64,000 bases of DNA from Syngnathus acus (taxonomy: Eukaryota; Chordata; Actinopteri; Syngnathiformes; Syngnathidae), in NCBI RefSeq assembly GCF_901709675.1, contig NC_051101.1, forward strand, positions 9,692,501 through 9,756,500, written 5' to 3'. The position numbers were made by a program, and so were the translations under genes. The notes beneath the pieces were generated by a model. The model ran no database searches. It saw only the letters and a list, made by a program, of their open reading frames with translations, and was not told the origin of the DNA. Below, one piece after another: positions 41,901-51,359 of this stretch (position 1 is its first letter; each line of letters starts with the position of its first letter).

Positions 41901-44900
41901 GAACAAATAAGCAATTCAGCCCAAACATCGCTCAGCAACAGTGGGAACGATTGCAACAATACCGCTAGTCTCTGAAAAAGGAAATAAAGAATGGGAAGTG
42001 TTATTTTCTCCTCAGAGGACCTCCATTTGAAGACTTTTCATCAACGATACACTGTTAAACAGATCATCATCATACGAGGATACTTGTTTGCTTCTTTTAA
42101 TGTCACAATATTGGGGGGGGGGGGGGGGGGTGTACTCTAATTAGCTCCATGATTTCAATTTTGAAGATAATGTGCCGTAATTACAGATATGTTTATTATT
42201 GTACTTGGTGTCAAAATGAAATTTCCGTTCTATCCATTTTCTTGATTTTTTTTTTTCTTCTTTTCCACGGGTAAACACCGGACTTGATGACCAGCCAATC
42301 GGAAAAAGCGTATAAACAGTCAGTTAATTTGATGTGTTTTGTATTGAGCGATGTGTTTTGTTATTGCTTTACAGTCCCTCCTTCAGATCCCTTGGTGGAG
42401 GGAGGCCCCGTTGTGCGTCTTAAAGCCCATACGCCACACAACCTCACCTGCAGATCTTACGGAGCCAAACCTGCTGCAGAGATCACCTGGTACAGAGATG
42501 GGGAAGTCATGGAGACAGCCATTTATTCCAAAGTACGTGCAAGTGGCATGATGTAAACAGAACTCAGATACTACTCAGATACAGTTTTCAATCGCCACCC
42601 TTTTCTCATAAGATTTGCTCAAGTCGCTCTCTGCAGTCCTCCTCCCATTTTCACTCCTCCTGCTCCCCCCTTATACCCCCGGTAACCCCCCCTTGCTCCC
42701 CCCCTCCCCTTCCGCTAATGCAGTGACACTACAGCATAACTGGAGCATGCCAAAGCTCAGACAGCCATGAGGCTTTCATACAGTAGACTTTCTGCAGAAA
42801 GCGAATCACCAACACTACAATGCAGAAACACAATGGGGGTGCGGCGGAGCGTGAGTCGGCCACGGCTGGGAAAGTGTCACATTTTTCATGCTCTCTGACC
42901 ACGCTAAATGACGCTAAACACCACATTTAAGGAGGCGAGTGCTTGCAGTGAGAGGGGTTGGCAGGGCGGGGGGGTGAAGAAGAAAGAAAGAAAATTCCAA
43001 CCACTAAGATATGAAAGGGGTCTGGTGTGATTAGAAAAAATTGTTTGTTGCTGAGGAAGAGCAAAAATCGCTCTATTGATTTTGCTGTCCAGGGGAGAAT
43101 ACCCAGCCTGCCATGCGTGTGACACTTTTGCCTCACTGTCACCATCCAAAAACAGACTCACAAGCAATTTGGCTATTACACTTCTTTGTGTGTGTGTGAG
43201 CAGTCTGCATTACCCTCACAATCTACACCTTGCCTCACTTAGGCGTATTGATTTCTGTAAGCAGTAAATAGATTTAAAAGACGATGACAAACAAGGCGCT
43301 GACGGCAAACGCTCTCAGAAATGTAGGAACAGCAAAAAAAAAAATCCCATTGCCGCATCGTAAAATATACTAATATATTTCATCGACGGTGCCAGAGAAT
43401 TTTAAATTAAAATAGCGTTACTGGCGTATGTATAAAGGTAAAAATAGGATGACATATAGATGTTGTAGCTATGGCTTCAGGCTGAACCTAAGTGCAAATG
43501 CGTATTGCCGCAGACACTGATGGAAGATGGGAAGAGGGAGGCAGCTGTCAGTATGCTTCCAATCATCCCAGAGGACAGCGACTCCGGCCGCACCTACACC
43601 TGCAGAGTTCTCAACCAAGCTGCCCCTGCTGGAAGACAAACATCCATCACTATCAATGTCCAACGTGAGTCACAAACTCATCCGCATTCTTACCCAACGA
43701 GCACAAATCACATTGCAAATTTTTCTTGCAGATCCTCCGTCTGTGGTTTTGTCAGTCCAGCCTCAGACGGTAACCGAAGGCGCCAAGGTTCTCTTCGTAT
43801 GCACCGCTTCAGCCAATCCGGAGATTATTGGCTACAGGTACGAGAGAATATATTGTTTCTGCCGGTGATGCTGAAAAGCACATCACCTCGAGAGAAAAAA
43901 AAAAAGTCCCCGCGTTTGAATAATTTGCTTGAATGAGCCGCTTGATTGGCAGCATTTGATTATGATTGGCACACGCTATGAAAGAGCTAATAGCCACTTT
44001 GATATGCATGGCTAAGTACCTTCCCCGAACTAATAATCTGACTGTATAATGTGATTATTCATCCGTCCCAGGTGGTCTAAAGGAGGCGTCCCCATCTCCG
44101 AGGCCAACGGTGACAGTCTGGAGGTGACTGTGGACTATTCCTACTTCACAGATCCGGTGTCCTGCGCGGTGTCCAACTCTGTGGGCAGCACCAATGTCAG
44201 CACCCTGGTCGATGTGCAGTGTAAGTCCGACCGAAGGAGTGTAAACAAAGCTGTGAGGTCGCGGCCCTGAGGCGTATGTGTTCAACGATAAACACAACTG
44301 TCTGCTTCCCCCACAGTTGGCCCCAGATTGTTGTCGGGGCCAAAGCCAATGACGGTTGATATCGGGATGGATGCGGCATTCACTTGCACGTGGACTGGAA
44401 ACCCTCCCCTGACCCTAGCTTGGACCAAACAAGGCTCAAGCGAGGTAAGGCGATATACAAACATCTTGAAGACTCAACACTTCAACACTGATCAGCGTCC
44501 CTTCAGAGTGAAACATTCACACGTGTCCTCCAGGCATGACGCTTTCACACTTTTCTCTCTCCACATTCTTCAAAAAGCTGCGCTCGCCATGCTCCCCGAG
44601 GGATAACGCCTCTGGCAAAGAACTGTCTGTCCACTGACGGATACGCACAACGTTGCCGAGCTCCGACTGGCTGTCATCGCGCTCATCTCAATCAGTCCGA
44701 GAAGCAGTCAGTCAAGCGGCGCGCTTAAAACATCGACAGCTTATCAGGCAGCCCCTAGCAGCATTTGAATAATAATAGAAGAACATTACTATGCTGGTAT
44801 GAAAAAAAAAAAAGTAGTTCAGTGCACCACATCAGCACTATACTATCCCACAGGAGCGTGTTTCCTCGCTACCAGTGCCGAAGACAAGCAGGTGAAAACA

Positions 44901-47900
44901 CCCCGGGTGAAATACGATTTGAGATGCCGCGAGCGACGTCGTCACATCTGAAAGCAAACACTTTGGGCTCCTTTGAGGGTGAAAGCAGAGCTTTTTCTAA
45001 TCCACCCGCTTCCACTGTCCCCTCACATAGCCGAGAGTAATGGATTAATTGGGTTACTTTGTAAGTGTGTTGAAAAAGAAAAGTGGAGAGCGTGAGAGGG
45101 GGGAACTGTGTGGAAATGGGAGGGAGGTCTGAGTGGAGGTAAATGGATTAAGCACAGCTTGATAGAATGACGGGATCAATGAGCTAAGGAGTGAGCGAGC
45201 GTAGCCGCTTCAGAGGCCCACTCGCATTGCGTCCTCGCAATTTAATGACAACAATCTTACCGAGCAGCTTCTCAGTTTGCGTTTGAGTATCAAGAAAAAA
45301 ATAATAATACGGCCAAACCAACAGAATCTGTAGCCACTCCAACGATGCCACTTGTGTTTCCGAGAACTATAATTCAGTTCAGTTCAGTTCGGAGTGGTAA
45401 ACTTGAATTTAATTGGGATTTAACCGCTAGGTGTTTGAGGGAAGATGGCCGCGTCAATTAAGTAAACGGTGTTACATCATCAGGGAGAAACAATTCAATA
45501 AAGAGCACTGTGCAAAAAAATGTTGAACTATAATTGAAAAGGTTTCTGAGTAATCAATTAAGCAGTTTCTCGCTTCACCCTTTAGGTTACTCTCAAGGGA
45601 AAAAATAGTAGACGAGATAGGAAACTTTAGTTAAAAAAGTTAAATCAAAACTGACATGTAGGGAAACGGTTCAAAAAACACCTACTGCCTCTAAGAAGTG
45701 TCTGCTTATATTTCCTTGCTACACTCATGAACAACCCGTTATTATCTTCCATATCCGCCTGCTCCTCCAACCACAGACATCTTACCTCGTCTCATAGCGA
45801 AGTGAAAGCTAGGAACAAGGTCACCTTTTATATCCTCACCCTTAAGCAGAGACTGTACGTGCTGCTTATAATTAACATCGACGAATACATAAGGTGTATA
45901 TTTTTCTAACAGCTTGATACTTCCAATAAAAAGGATGCTTGAAAGTGGTACGGTGTGGATTTGTTTCAAACTTTGCTCGCTAGAAATACTCAGGAACCCC
46001 AGTGTCTTTTGTGCGGAATGAAAAAGCTCCAGTCTCATTGCCCTACTTCGCAGGAGTCAAACTCAAGGCCCGGGGGGCAGATACGGCCCGCCACATCATT
46101 TTATGTGGCCCGCGAAGACAAATTGTGCATCAAATTCGTGTGTCATCACTAGAATTGCAAATTGTCTTCACTTTTAATAATATCTTTTTTTTTTTTTATA
46201 TTTGACCAGTTTTTTCTGATTTGAAAACGAGTTATTTGTCAGTTTGTTTTGTAGCTCATACATTTATTCGGGTTGACAGTCGTAATGGCTCTCCGAAAGA
46301 AGCTATGACTACAATGAAGCCCGCGAAAAAAATGACCCCCCTGCCCTACTTTGTCTCTCACCAGGTTTTAAGTAACAGCAACACCTTGCAGATCAAGTCT
46401 GTGACTCAAGCAGAAGCCGGCACTTACACCTGTAAGGCTATTGTTCCCCGCATCGGAGTTGCGGAAAGAGAAGCCACTCTGACCGTAAACGGTGGGCTTC
46501 CTCCGCCGATAGATTACTTTTGTCAATTTACTATGTCTGAATGTGTTTTCATTTCTCTGCTTCTGTTCTCTAGGCCCTCCTATCATCACCGCTGAGGCCA
46601 CACAACATGCTGTGAAGCATTCCAAGGGCAAGCTGGAATGTAGAGTGGACAGCACCCCGCCGCCTTATAAGATTGTAAGTCAATCTCCAACTATCACTTT
46701 CGGTCATTCACCCATGTTTGTGACATACATGGCGTTGCCCCTGACCTCACCTTCACACCTCCATATTCAACCCACGAATAAAGACACATATTCAGGAATG
46801 TAATTTCACCGGCGTTAAATGAAGCGATAGGAGTCGAGGGAGCTGTGGGAGACGGGCTTCCTACGGGTTTCAGCCAAACCGCATTCAATTAGCGGCCTGA
46901 GAAGCATCACTCAGCTGACCTCGTTGAACCGCTGAATGTACGCCGGGCTGAGAGAGGATAATTAGGGTGCGAGAGGAGAGGCAAGAGAGGTAGACAGGTG
47001 CTCTGCTTGCCCTATGCTACCGGCAGCAAAGAGTAGGCCCACTTCAATGTGGCTAGCTCACCCCCTTCAGACCTCACCCGCACGTGGGAGGGTGCTTAAA
47101 CATAAGCTCGTGAGCTGGGTCAGCCCCGTTGAGCTTCCGAGGTCAGCAGAAAGAAAGTCGTACAGAGAGCGATGCAGATACCAGAATGAATGGATTTAAG
47201 GGTGTGTTTGCTTTACTCACCAAAGAATTACTCACCGATCTGTTATGTACCATCTTGCTCCTTTCCACAGGTATGGTCCTTTGGAGATATCAGCTTGTCG
47301 TCCGGTTCCTCTGGTCGCTACTCAGTGCAGACGGTAACCAACGATCAAGGAGTTGTGTCCTCTCTGGTGCTTTCCGAGACTCTGGCGCCGGATTTTGACC
47401 TGCGCTACAACTGTACTGCCTGGAACAACTTTGGCACTGGCACCGCCTTGCTCACGCTCAAAGAACAAGGTCCGTACTTTTGTGGGGTTCCTCCTGGTAC
47501 TCCAACTTCCTCCATCCTTTTCTAGGTTAAATGAAGACTCCAAATTGTTTGTAAATGCAGACGCAAGTGTGAAATATTTTTGATATTTTTGTCTATGGTA
47601 TGTGTCCTACGATTAGCTAGCAACCAATTCTGGACGTTGACATGAGGACAGGTTCTAACATCCTCATGTCTCAAATGGATGTCCAGAAAATGGATGGATG
47701 GGACCATTGTCTTACACTCCAGTTCTGCTGGATCTGGTGATTTGCCAGTATTGTATAGCAAAAAGTAAAACTAAATCTGGTTCTGTACCAAGATGGAATT
47801 GGTTCCCAGCCCGACAAAATCCCATTAAAAATCAGTCGGGTCGTTTTTGCATAATCCTGCTAAGTAAATCGCCAATCAAAATGTAAAACTCTCCCACTGA

Positions 47901-49769
47901 AGCCTACTGTAGACAACATAATGAAACTCTCAATCCTTCTGCAAAGGAGACCAGATTAGGTAAAAGCAGACCCCATGCCTCTCCTTATCTTAATTATGCT
48001 CTCCCAATCGATATGATTTAATCAGCCGATGGTTAGCTTTAATGAATATGTTTGCCCTTATAACATAGATATTGATTGGGGACAAAAGTCAATTAGATGG
48101 AGTCGTGTGTTTTAGGTTGGACTGATATTCTCCATCACTGTCTCTGAGTCAAACCCAGCATCTCTGGCTGCATTCCACTAAAGTGATCTTCAAATTACAC
48201 TGGAATGCTGCAGCCAGTGGAAGACTTTGTTGCCGCAGACACCAAAAATAAGGATCTCTGTAGTCATTGAAATCACTGTAGCAGAGTGAGGTCTCCAGAG
48301 AAATGGGCGCTGGTATCTTCTGGAATCTCTAATTAGATGACTGTCTATTGCTTCATTGCATGTCAAGCCTTGTTACCTTTACTTTGGGGAGATTAGAGAC
48401 AATAGCCAGTGTGTGATGCTAGATTGTCTGCACAAGCATATGTTTGTGGTCACGGTTAACTGAGGTTGCATCCTGTAGGAACTGACATCTCAGGGATTAG
48501 CAAATTCGAGTCTTTTCCTTTGTATCAAACATTTATCCTGGTCTTGGTATCGGAGGTTTCTGATACTTCTGACACTCGAGAAACCATCGCTTTCTTTATT
48601 CTGGTTCCAGAAGCCGCACCTATGTTGTTAATTGTTGGTGGATCGGTTGGCGGAGGCTGTGTCCTGCTCATTTGCGTCATCACGCTCATCTCCATCTGCT
48701 GCAGGCACACAGGAAAAGGTGAGCTCAACGGTCAGTATGAGACACATGGGTCACTCGCCAATTCTTTCCAAATCAAGCAATCTAGTCCAAGTTGATTTCA
48801 AATAGATCCTAACTGTCACTTTTCATTTCCTGCAGGCAAAAGATGTACCCGCCTCTCCAAGAGCGACATCAGAGTTCAAATCGTTCACAGTGATCACAAT
48901 GCCACACGAGGAAATGATGACGAGGAGGATGTCAAAGAGCCCATGGTAAAATTCCGAATCCATTCCAGATACAGTAATGTCATTCAGAGCCAACATGTAA
49001 CAGAGAGTGGTCTTGTTCTTATCCAAGCGAGGTCTTGTTGGCTGTATTAATTCATCAAAACATGCGCCGTCTTCCCTCAGGCTCCAAATAGTAGCGAGTC
49101 TCCCGGGACATCTCGCACAGAACACAGTGATCTCTTGGAAGAGGAGGAGGATGAGCGATCGGACATCAAGGTAAACACACGCTTGAAAAAGAATAGCAGG
49201 AAACCATACTTTCATTTTCACCATCTAAAGAATCTCAAGTACTCAAGAGACTTTTACCTCTCTGTGCACTCAAGGATCCCACCAACGGCTACTACAACGT
49301 ACGCGGCCACGAAGATCGGAACATTCGCGGCGGCGGTTTCTCCGAATACGTTCCCAACCCTCGGCCTGTCTACACACCGTCGCAGCTACCGTCCCCGAGC
49401 CCAATGTACGGCCAACACGGCACCCAGCCACGGGTCTACGATTTCGCCCAAAGATACGCCACCAACACGCTGACCCAGTCGACGTACGAACAACAACAGG
49501 CCGCCCAACAGCAGCCTTCTCAACCGGCCACCATTTATCCCACCGACCCAACCGTCTACAGTGGCTCCGCCTACCTGCCGGCAACCTACGGTCGCGCCTT
49601 CACCAGTTACGTCAAGCCGGCCTCTTATGAAAAAGTGGATGCGTACGACCAGTCGGACGAAGCCAGCAAGGTGTCCAGCTCGTCCCGTTTCTCTTACGCC
49701 TCGTCACAAGTGTCCTCCCAACAGTCGGACTACGGCCGACCCTCACAACGTATGCAGACGCATGTTTGA
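19540..49769 (+). CDS. kirrel3l: Kirrel/Neph family adhesion receptor (kin of IRRE-like), full coding span
   Basis: Spliced CDS of 15 exons: 19540-19579, 39436-39591, 40186-40335, 42375-42532, 43514-43664, 43732-43837, 44072-44220, 44317-44444, 46365-46491, 46574-46674, 47271-47469, 48611-48718, 48836-48945, 49081-49170, 49275-49769. They sum to 2,268 nt (755 aa), all in phase. Predicted domains are a signal peptide (1-~18), five Ig domains (~20-114, 116-217, 219-302, 305-387, 390-488), a TM segment (~492-519) and a ~235-residue cytoplasmic tail ending QRMQTHV, a PDZ ligand. Known family role: type I adhesion molecules that bind each other and nephrin in trans, in slit diaphragm, muscle fusion and axon sorting. 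Human KIRREL1 and KIRREL3 are of similar length. The paralogue name is less sure: the start resembles KIRREL3 ([14 protein letters not shown]), while LPGW, HSDL and RAFTSYVKP recall KIRREL2. Confidence 0.93.
20017..20055 (+). repeat. G24 homopolymer followed by TTAGGG repeats
   Basis: After a GT run there are 24 consecutive G residues (20017-20040), then TTAGGGTTAGGGTTG. This is a strong potential G-quadruplex tract in intron 1, about 440 bp downstream of exon 1. Confidence 0.85.
22335..22593. mobile_element. hAT-type MITE, copy B
   Basis: This starts TAGGTGTCAAACACAAGG and ends GTTTGACACCCCTG, with the same interior as copy A (CGGCCCGCCACATCATTTTA, GACAAATTGTGCATCAA). It lacks most of the 3' half interior and has no clear target duplication, so it is an older or deleted copy in intron 1. 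Confidence 0.85.
23561..23619. repeat. AC dinucleotide microsatellite
   Basis: About 29 uninterrupted AC units in kirrel intron 1. Confidence 0.97.
26362..26655. mobile_element. hAT-type MITE, copy C
   Basis: A 294-bp copy flanked by an exact 8-bp duplication GGCTTAGA (26354-26361 and 26656-26663). Its ends are TAATAGGTGTTAAACTCGAG and GTTTGACATCCCT. It lies in kirrel intron 1, and its interior matches copies A and D. Confidence 0.9.
35891..36035. repeat. GT/TA microsatellite and AT-rich tract
   Basis: A GTGTGT run merges into a TA run (about 35895-35942), followed by several more TA blocks separated by T homopolymers, in intron 1. Slippage or misassembly is likely here. Confidence 0.9.
39436..39591 (+). 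CDS. kirrel3l: kirrel coding exon 2: mature N-terminus and first half of Ig1
   Basis: Begins after TTGCAG and ends before GTATGA, phase 1 to 1. It encodes [15 protein letters not shown], the first Ig cysteine in LPCV, and the signature [12 protein letters not shown]. The VQWTK.GLALG motif is shared by vertebrate Kirrel proteins, and Ig1 is the adhesive domain of the family. Confidence 0.95.
39994..40021. repeat. AC dinucleotide microsatellite
   Basis: About 14 AC units in the short intron between coding exons 2 and 3. Confidence 0.95.
40186..40335 (+). CDS. kirrel3l: kirrel coding exon 3: second half of Ig1
   Basis: The acceptor is CGCAG and the donor GTAAG, phase 1 to 1. It encodes [16 protein letters not shown] and [16 protein letters not shown], which supplies the second Ig1 cysteine (YEC), and ends AKLTVL, the start of the Ig1-Ig2 linker. 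Confidence 0.95.
40336..42374 (+). other. kirrel3l: kirrel intron 3, no other feature of note
   Basis: A 2.0-kb intron with no coding content. It holds an 18-base G run at 42113-42130 and a short pyrimidine-rich acceptor. Nothing else stands out. Confidence 0.75.
42375..42532 (+). CDS. kirrel3l: kirrel coding exon 4: first half of Ig2
   Basis: The acceptor is TTTACAG and the donor GTACGT. It completes the codon from exon 3 to give [14 protein letters not shown], then [20 protein letters not shown]. This matches the Kirrel Ig2 pattern P..GGPV...A...NLTC..AKPA..I.W.R. Confidence 0.95.
42533..43513 (+). other. kirrel3l: kirrel intron 4
   Basis: A 981-bp intron with C-rich tracts near 42650-42715 and otherwise unremarkable sequence. 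Confidence 0.75.
43514..43664 (+). CDS. kirrel3l: kirrel coding exon 5: second half of Ig2
   Basis: The acceptor is CCGCAG and the donor GTGAGT. It encodes [33 protein letters not shown] and the start of the linker NVQH. The DGKRE and second-cysteine TC motifs are typical of Kirrel Ig2. Confidence 0.95.
43732..43837 (+). CDS. kirrel3l: kirrel coding exon 6: first half of Ig3
   Basis: The acceptor is TTGCAG and the donor GTACGA. It encodes [33 protein letters not shown]. The intron before it is only 67 bp. Confidence 0.95.
44072..44220 (+). CDS. kirrel3l: kirrel coding exon 7: second half of Ig3
   Basis: Splices onto exon 6 within the Arg codon to give RWSKGGVPI, then [16 protein letters not shown] and [13 protein letters not shown]. 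The VDYS.F..PVSC.V.N..GSTN.S motif is diagnostic of the family. It ends at GTAAGT. Confidence 0.96.
44317..44444 (+). CDS. kirrel3l: kirrel coding exon 8: first half of Ig4
   Basis: The acceptor is CCACAG and the donor GTAAGG, with a 96-bp intron before it. It encodes [36 protein letters not shown] and ends SSE in phase 0. Confidence 0.95.
44445..46364 (+). other. kirrel3l: kirrel intron 8, ending in a transposon
   Basis: A 1.9-kb intron. Its 3' end is occupied by hAT MITE copy D, which leaves only 22 nt between the element and the exon 9 splice site. The rest shows no gene or repeat I can name. Confidence 0.8.
46048..46342. mobile_element. hAT-type MITE, copy D, at the intron 8 acceptor
   Basis: A 295-bp copy flanked by an exact 8-bp duplication GCCCTACT (46040-46047 and 46343-46350). 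It starts TCGCAGGAGTCAAACTCAAG and ends AATGACCCCCCTG. The pyrimidine tract between the element and the acceptor (CCCTACTTTGTCTCTCACC) is host sequence. The most plausible branch-point A (about 46335, in ATGAC) lies inside the element. Confidence 0.92.
46365..46491 (+). CDS. kirrel3l: kirrel coding exon 9: second half of Ig4
   Basis: The acceptor is TCACCAG and the donor GTGGGC. It encodes [38 protein letters not shown] and TVNG. The C.AIVPR.G..EREV.L.VNGPP motif is one of the most conserved Kirrel stretches. Confidence 0.96.
46574..46674 (+). CDS. kirrel3l: kirrel coding exon 10: first half of Ig5
   Basis: The acceptor is CTCTAG and the donor GTAAGT. It encodes [33 protein letters not shown]. 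The STPPP motif and position match Kirrel Ig5. The intron before it is 82 bp. Confidence 0.95.
46675..47270 (+). other. kirrel3l: kirrel intron 10
   Basis: A 596-bp intron with no feature beyond its splice sites. Confidence 0.75.
47271..47469 (+). CDS. kirrel3l: kirrel coding exon 11: second half of Ig5
   Basis: The acceptor is TCCACAG and the donor GTCCGT, a weaker donor than its neighbours. It encodes [30 protein letters not shown] and [20 protein letters not shown]. The YNCTAWN.FG motif is diagnostic. Reading through the donor would add 18 residues and a stop at 47523-47525. Confidence 0.95.
47470..48610 (+). other. kirrel3l: kirrel intron 11
   Basis: A 1.1-kb intron. At about 47591-47700 it carries a decayed SINE tail (TGTCCTACGATTAGCTAG, AAAATGGATGGATG). 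Within that is a perfect 10-bp hairpin, GACATGAGGA at 47639-47648 and TCCTCATGTC at 47661-47670. Confidence 0.7.
48611..48718 (+). CDS. kirrel3l: kirrel coding exon 12: transmembrane segment
   Basis: The acceptor is GTTCCAG and the donor GTGAGC. It encodes [16 protein letters not shown], a membrane span running through [14 protein letters not shown], and the stop-transfer RHTGK. The glycine-rich GGSVGGG start of the span resembles the GxxxG-rich Kirrel TM. Confidence 0.94.
48836..48945 (+). CDS. kirrel3l: kirrel coding exon 13: juxtamembrane tail
   Basis: The acceptor is CCTGCAG and the donor GTAAAA. It encodes [20 protein letters not shown] followed by an acidic run ([10 protein letters not shown]). 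Human KIRREL3 has a similar NDIRVEIVHKE at this place (from memory). Confidence 0.93.
49081..49170 (+). CDS. kirrel3l: kirrel coding exon 14: acidic cytoplasmic segment
   Basis: A 90-nt exon, phase 0 on both sides (acceptor CCTCAG, donor GTAAAC), so it could be skipped without a frameshift. It encodes [20 protein letters not shown] and an EEEEDER acidic run. The HSDL[14 protein letters not shown] arrangement recalls human KIRREL2. Confidence 0.92.
49275..49769 (+). CDS. kirrel3l: kirrel coding exon 15: cytoplasmic tail with PDZ ligand
   Basis: The acceptor is CTCAAG and the stop TGA is at 49767-49769. It opens [15 protein letters not shown], whose YYNV is the Fyn-phosphorylated, Grb2-recruiting type of site known in KIRREL1. 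A Tyr/Pro/Gln-rich tail follows, with [31 protein letters not shown] and a serine-rich stretch, ending QRMQTHV, a class I PDZ ligand (ZO-1 type partner). An antisense open frame here is a shadow. Confidence 0.96.
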   Translation, partial: DPTNGYYNVRGHEDRNIRGGGFSEYVPNPRPVYTPSQLPSPSPMYGQHGTQPRVYDFAQRYATNTLTQSTYEQQQAAQQQPSQPATIYPTDPTVYSGSAYLPATYGRAFTSYVKPASYEKVDAYDQSDEASKVSSSSRFSYASSQVSSQQSDYGRPSQRMQTHV

Positions 49770-51220
49770 TGAGACGAAAGGAATCGGAAATCAAAAGCTA
49801 CGAGGAGTTAACGACGTCGTCGCCACATACCCATGTGGGAGAACTAACATGAACTTTGTCAACTTTGGACAAATATTAAGAGGGAGTCACAGCAAGCCAT
49901 TGGCGGGAATGGCGGGATCATCGTCGATGCTTAACAAAGCTGAACATTTCAGCAGATTGTGATGTTCAAGTCAAATCGAAGAGCGATACCTCATCGGTTT
50001 ATCTCTGCATGATTGACCCACACATGACCCAAACATGTGGAGATAGCCTGTCGGTTGACAAAAGTGGTATAGCTGCATTCAAGTTTACTTTGCGCTCAAT
50101 ATGAAACATCGGCGATCAACTTCTTACAGTTTTAAAACGGACATGAACAATCTAGCGTCATCTGTCTTCTGCTGTTTTTTGGTTGGCATGCCGGAGGAAT
50201 ACTAAGCACATTTGTGTTGATTACCAACAAGTGACTGAGCTAGCCATAGAAACAAACTAACCTGCGAATACTTTGGCCTGACCTTGGACCCCCAAGGAAA
50301 CAACCGGACCAGAAAATATGAAGATGAGTTGATTTCCATAAAGAACTGGCAAGAGTATGTTTTAATAAGGAAGCAAATGAAAAGGCCATAAAAACCCAAA
50401 GATGGTGACCATTTTACAGGGTTGGGCTCCCAGTACTGCATTCCTTACCCTGGTACTGTTTTCTACAGTGTTTTGTGATTGTGGAGCAGGGGAAAGTAGG
50501 GTATTAGCAGAACAATCAAATGATCATTTGGAAGTAACATGGTGGCAATCTTTGACTTGAACTAAACTTGTCAGGTGGGAGGGGCAACATGCCGGGCAGT
50601 CGTCAAGATGGGCGGTTTACATCTTAATCAAATGGTCTCAAAATGTTTACAAGAAACAGTACTACCCTGGGAAATCTCTGTACAAATGGCCTAAGCCCAT
50701 GTTTTCTCTCTGTTGCATGCAAATGGTGTGTCTAGTGAAAACCTTTAGAGTCATGTCCATTTCATGTTTGAGACGTTTGGTTCTGCATCTGGATCACTCG
50801 CATTCTACCTTGTGGATGTTTCCGTGTTTGATGCCTGCACTGCCATTTGACGGCCTGACGAGAACAAGTCAAACTTGATAGTGGAGGCAAAATCATCGCT
50901 TGTCTTTATTTTTATATTTTATATAAGCCTTAATGTACAGCGTGTAAGCTGCTCTATTGTAAAATATCTTTATATAATACGTATCTATCTTCATTCTGGT
51001 TGATTTGGAGCCACATTTATTTTATTTTTTTGCTTTACCAATCACCGAATGTTTTTTTTTTTTGCTTGTTTATTATTTTTATCTCATCTAATTGCCATTT
51101 GCTTGATCATTCTTTTAATAATGTATTAAGAATTTTATTTGCTAAATATAAGCTACCATTGCTTGTATCTTTGTACACATATTTATATTTAAATAAAACC
51201 ATTTCCGATAAAGTCGGTGT
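49770..51220 (+). other. kirrel3l: kirrel 3' UTR
   Basis: Non-coding sequence from the stop to the polyadenylation signal. It becomes AT-rich after 50880, with TATTTTTATATTTTATAT stretches typical of vertebrate 3' UTR ends. The extent is inferred from the single good AATAAA. Confidence 0.7.
51192..51197 (+). terminator. kirrel3l: Polyadenylation signal AATAAA for kirrel
   Basis: A canonical AATAAA 1.42 kb after the stop, followed by a GT-rich segment (GTCGGTGTTCAAGTGTGG at about 51213-51230) that fits the downstream element. Cleavage is expected near 51210-51220. Confidence 0.7.
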
Positions 51221-51359
51221 TCAAGTGTGGAATTTTGAACAGCTCCACTGCGGAGCGGCGACAAGCAAAGCAACCCACGTAGCAACAATGATGAATACGT
51301 AAATTAGCAGTGCTGTCTATGTTGATTTTCCTATTCCCCCAGTGGTGTAGTGTTGGCTC

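Noticed and set aside
49270-49584. Antisense open frame over the last kirrel exon
   Set aside because: It is a shadow of the GC-rich coding exon on the opposite strand.
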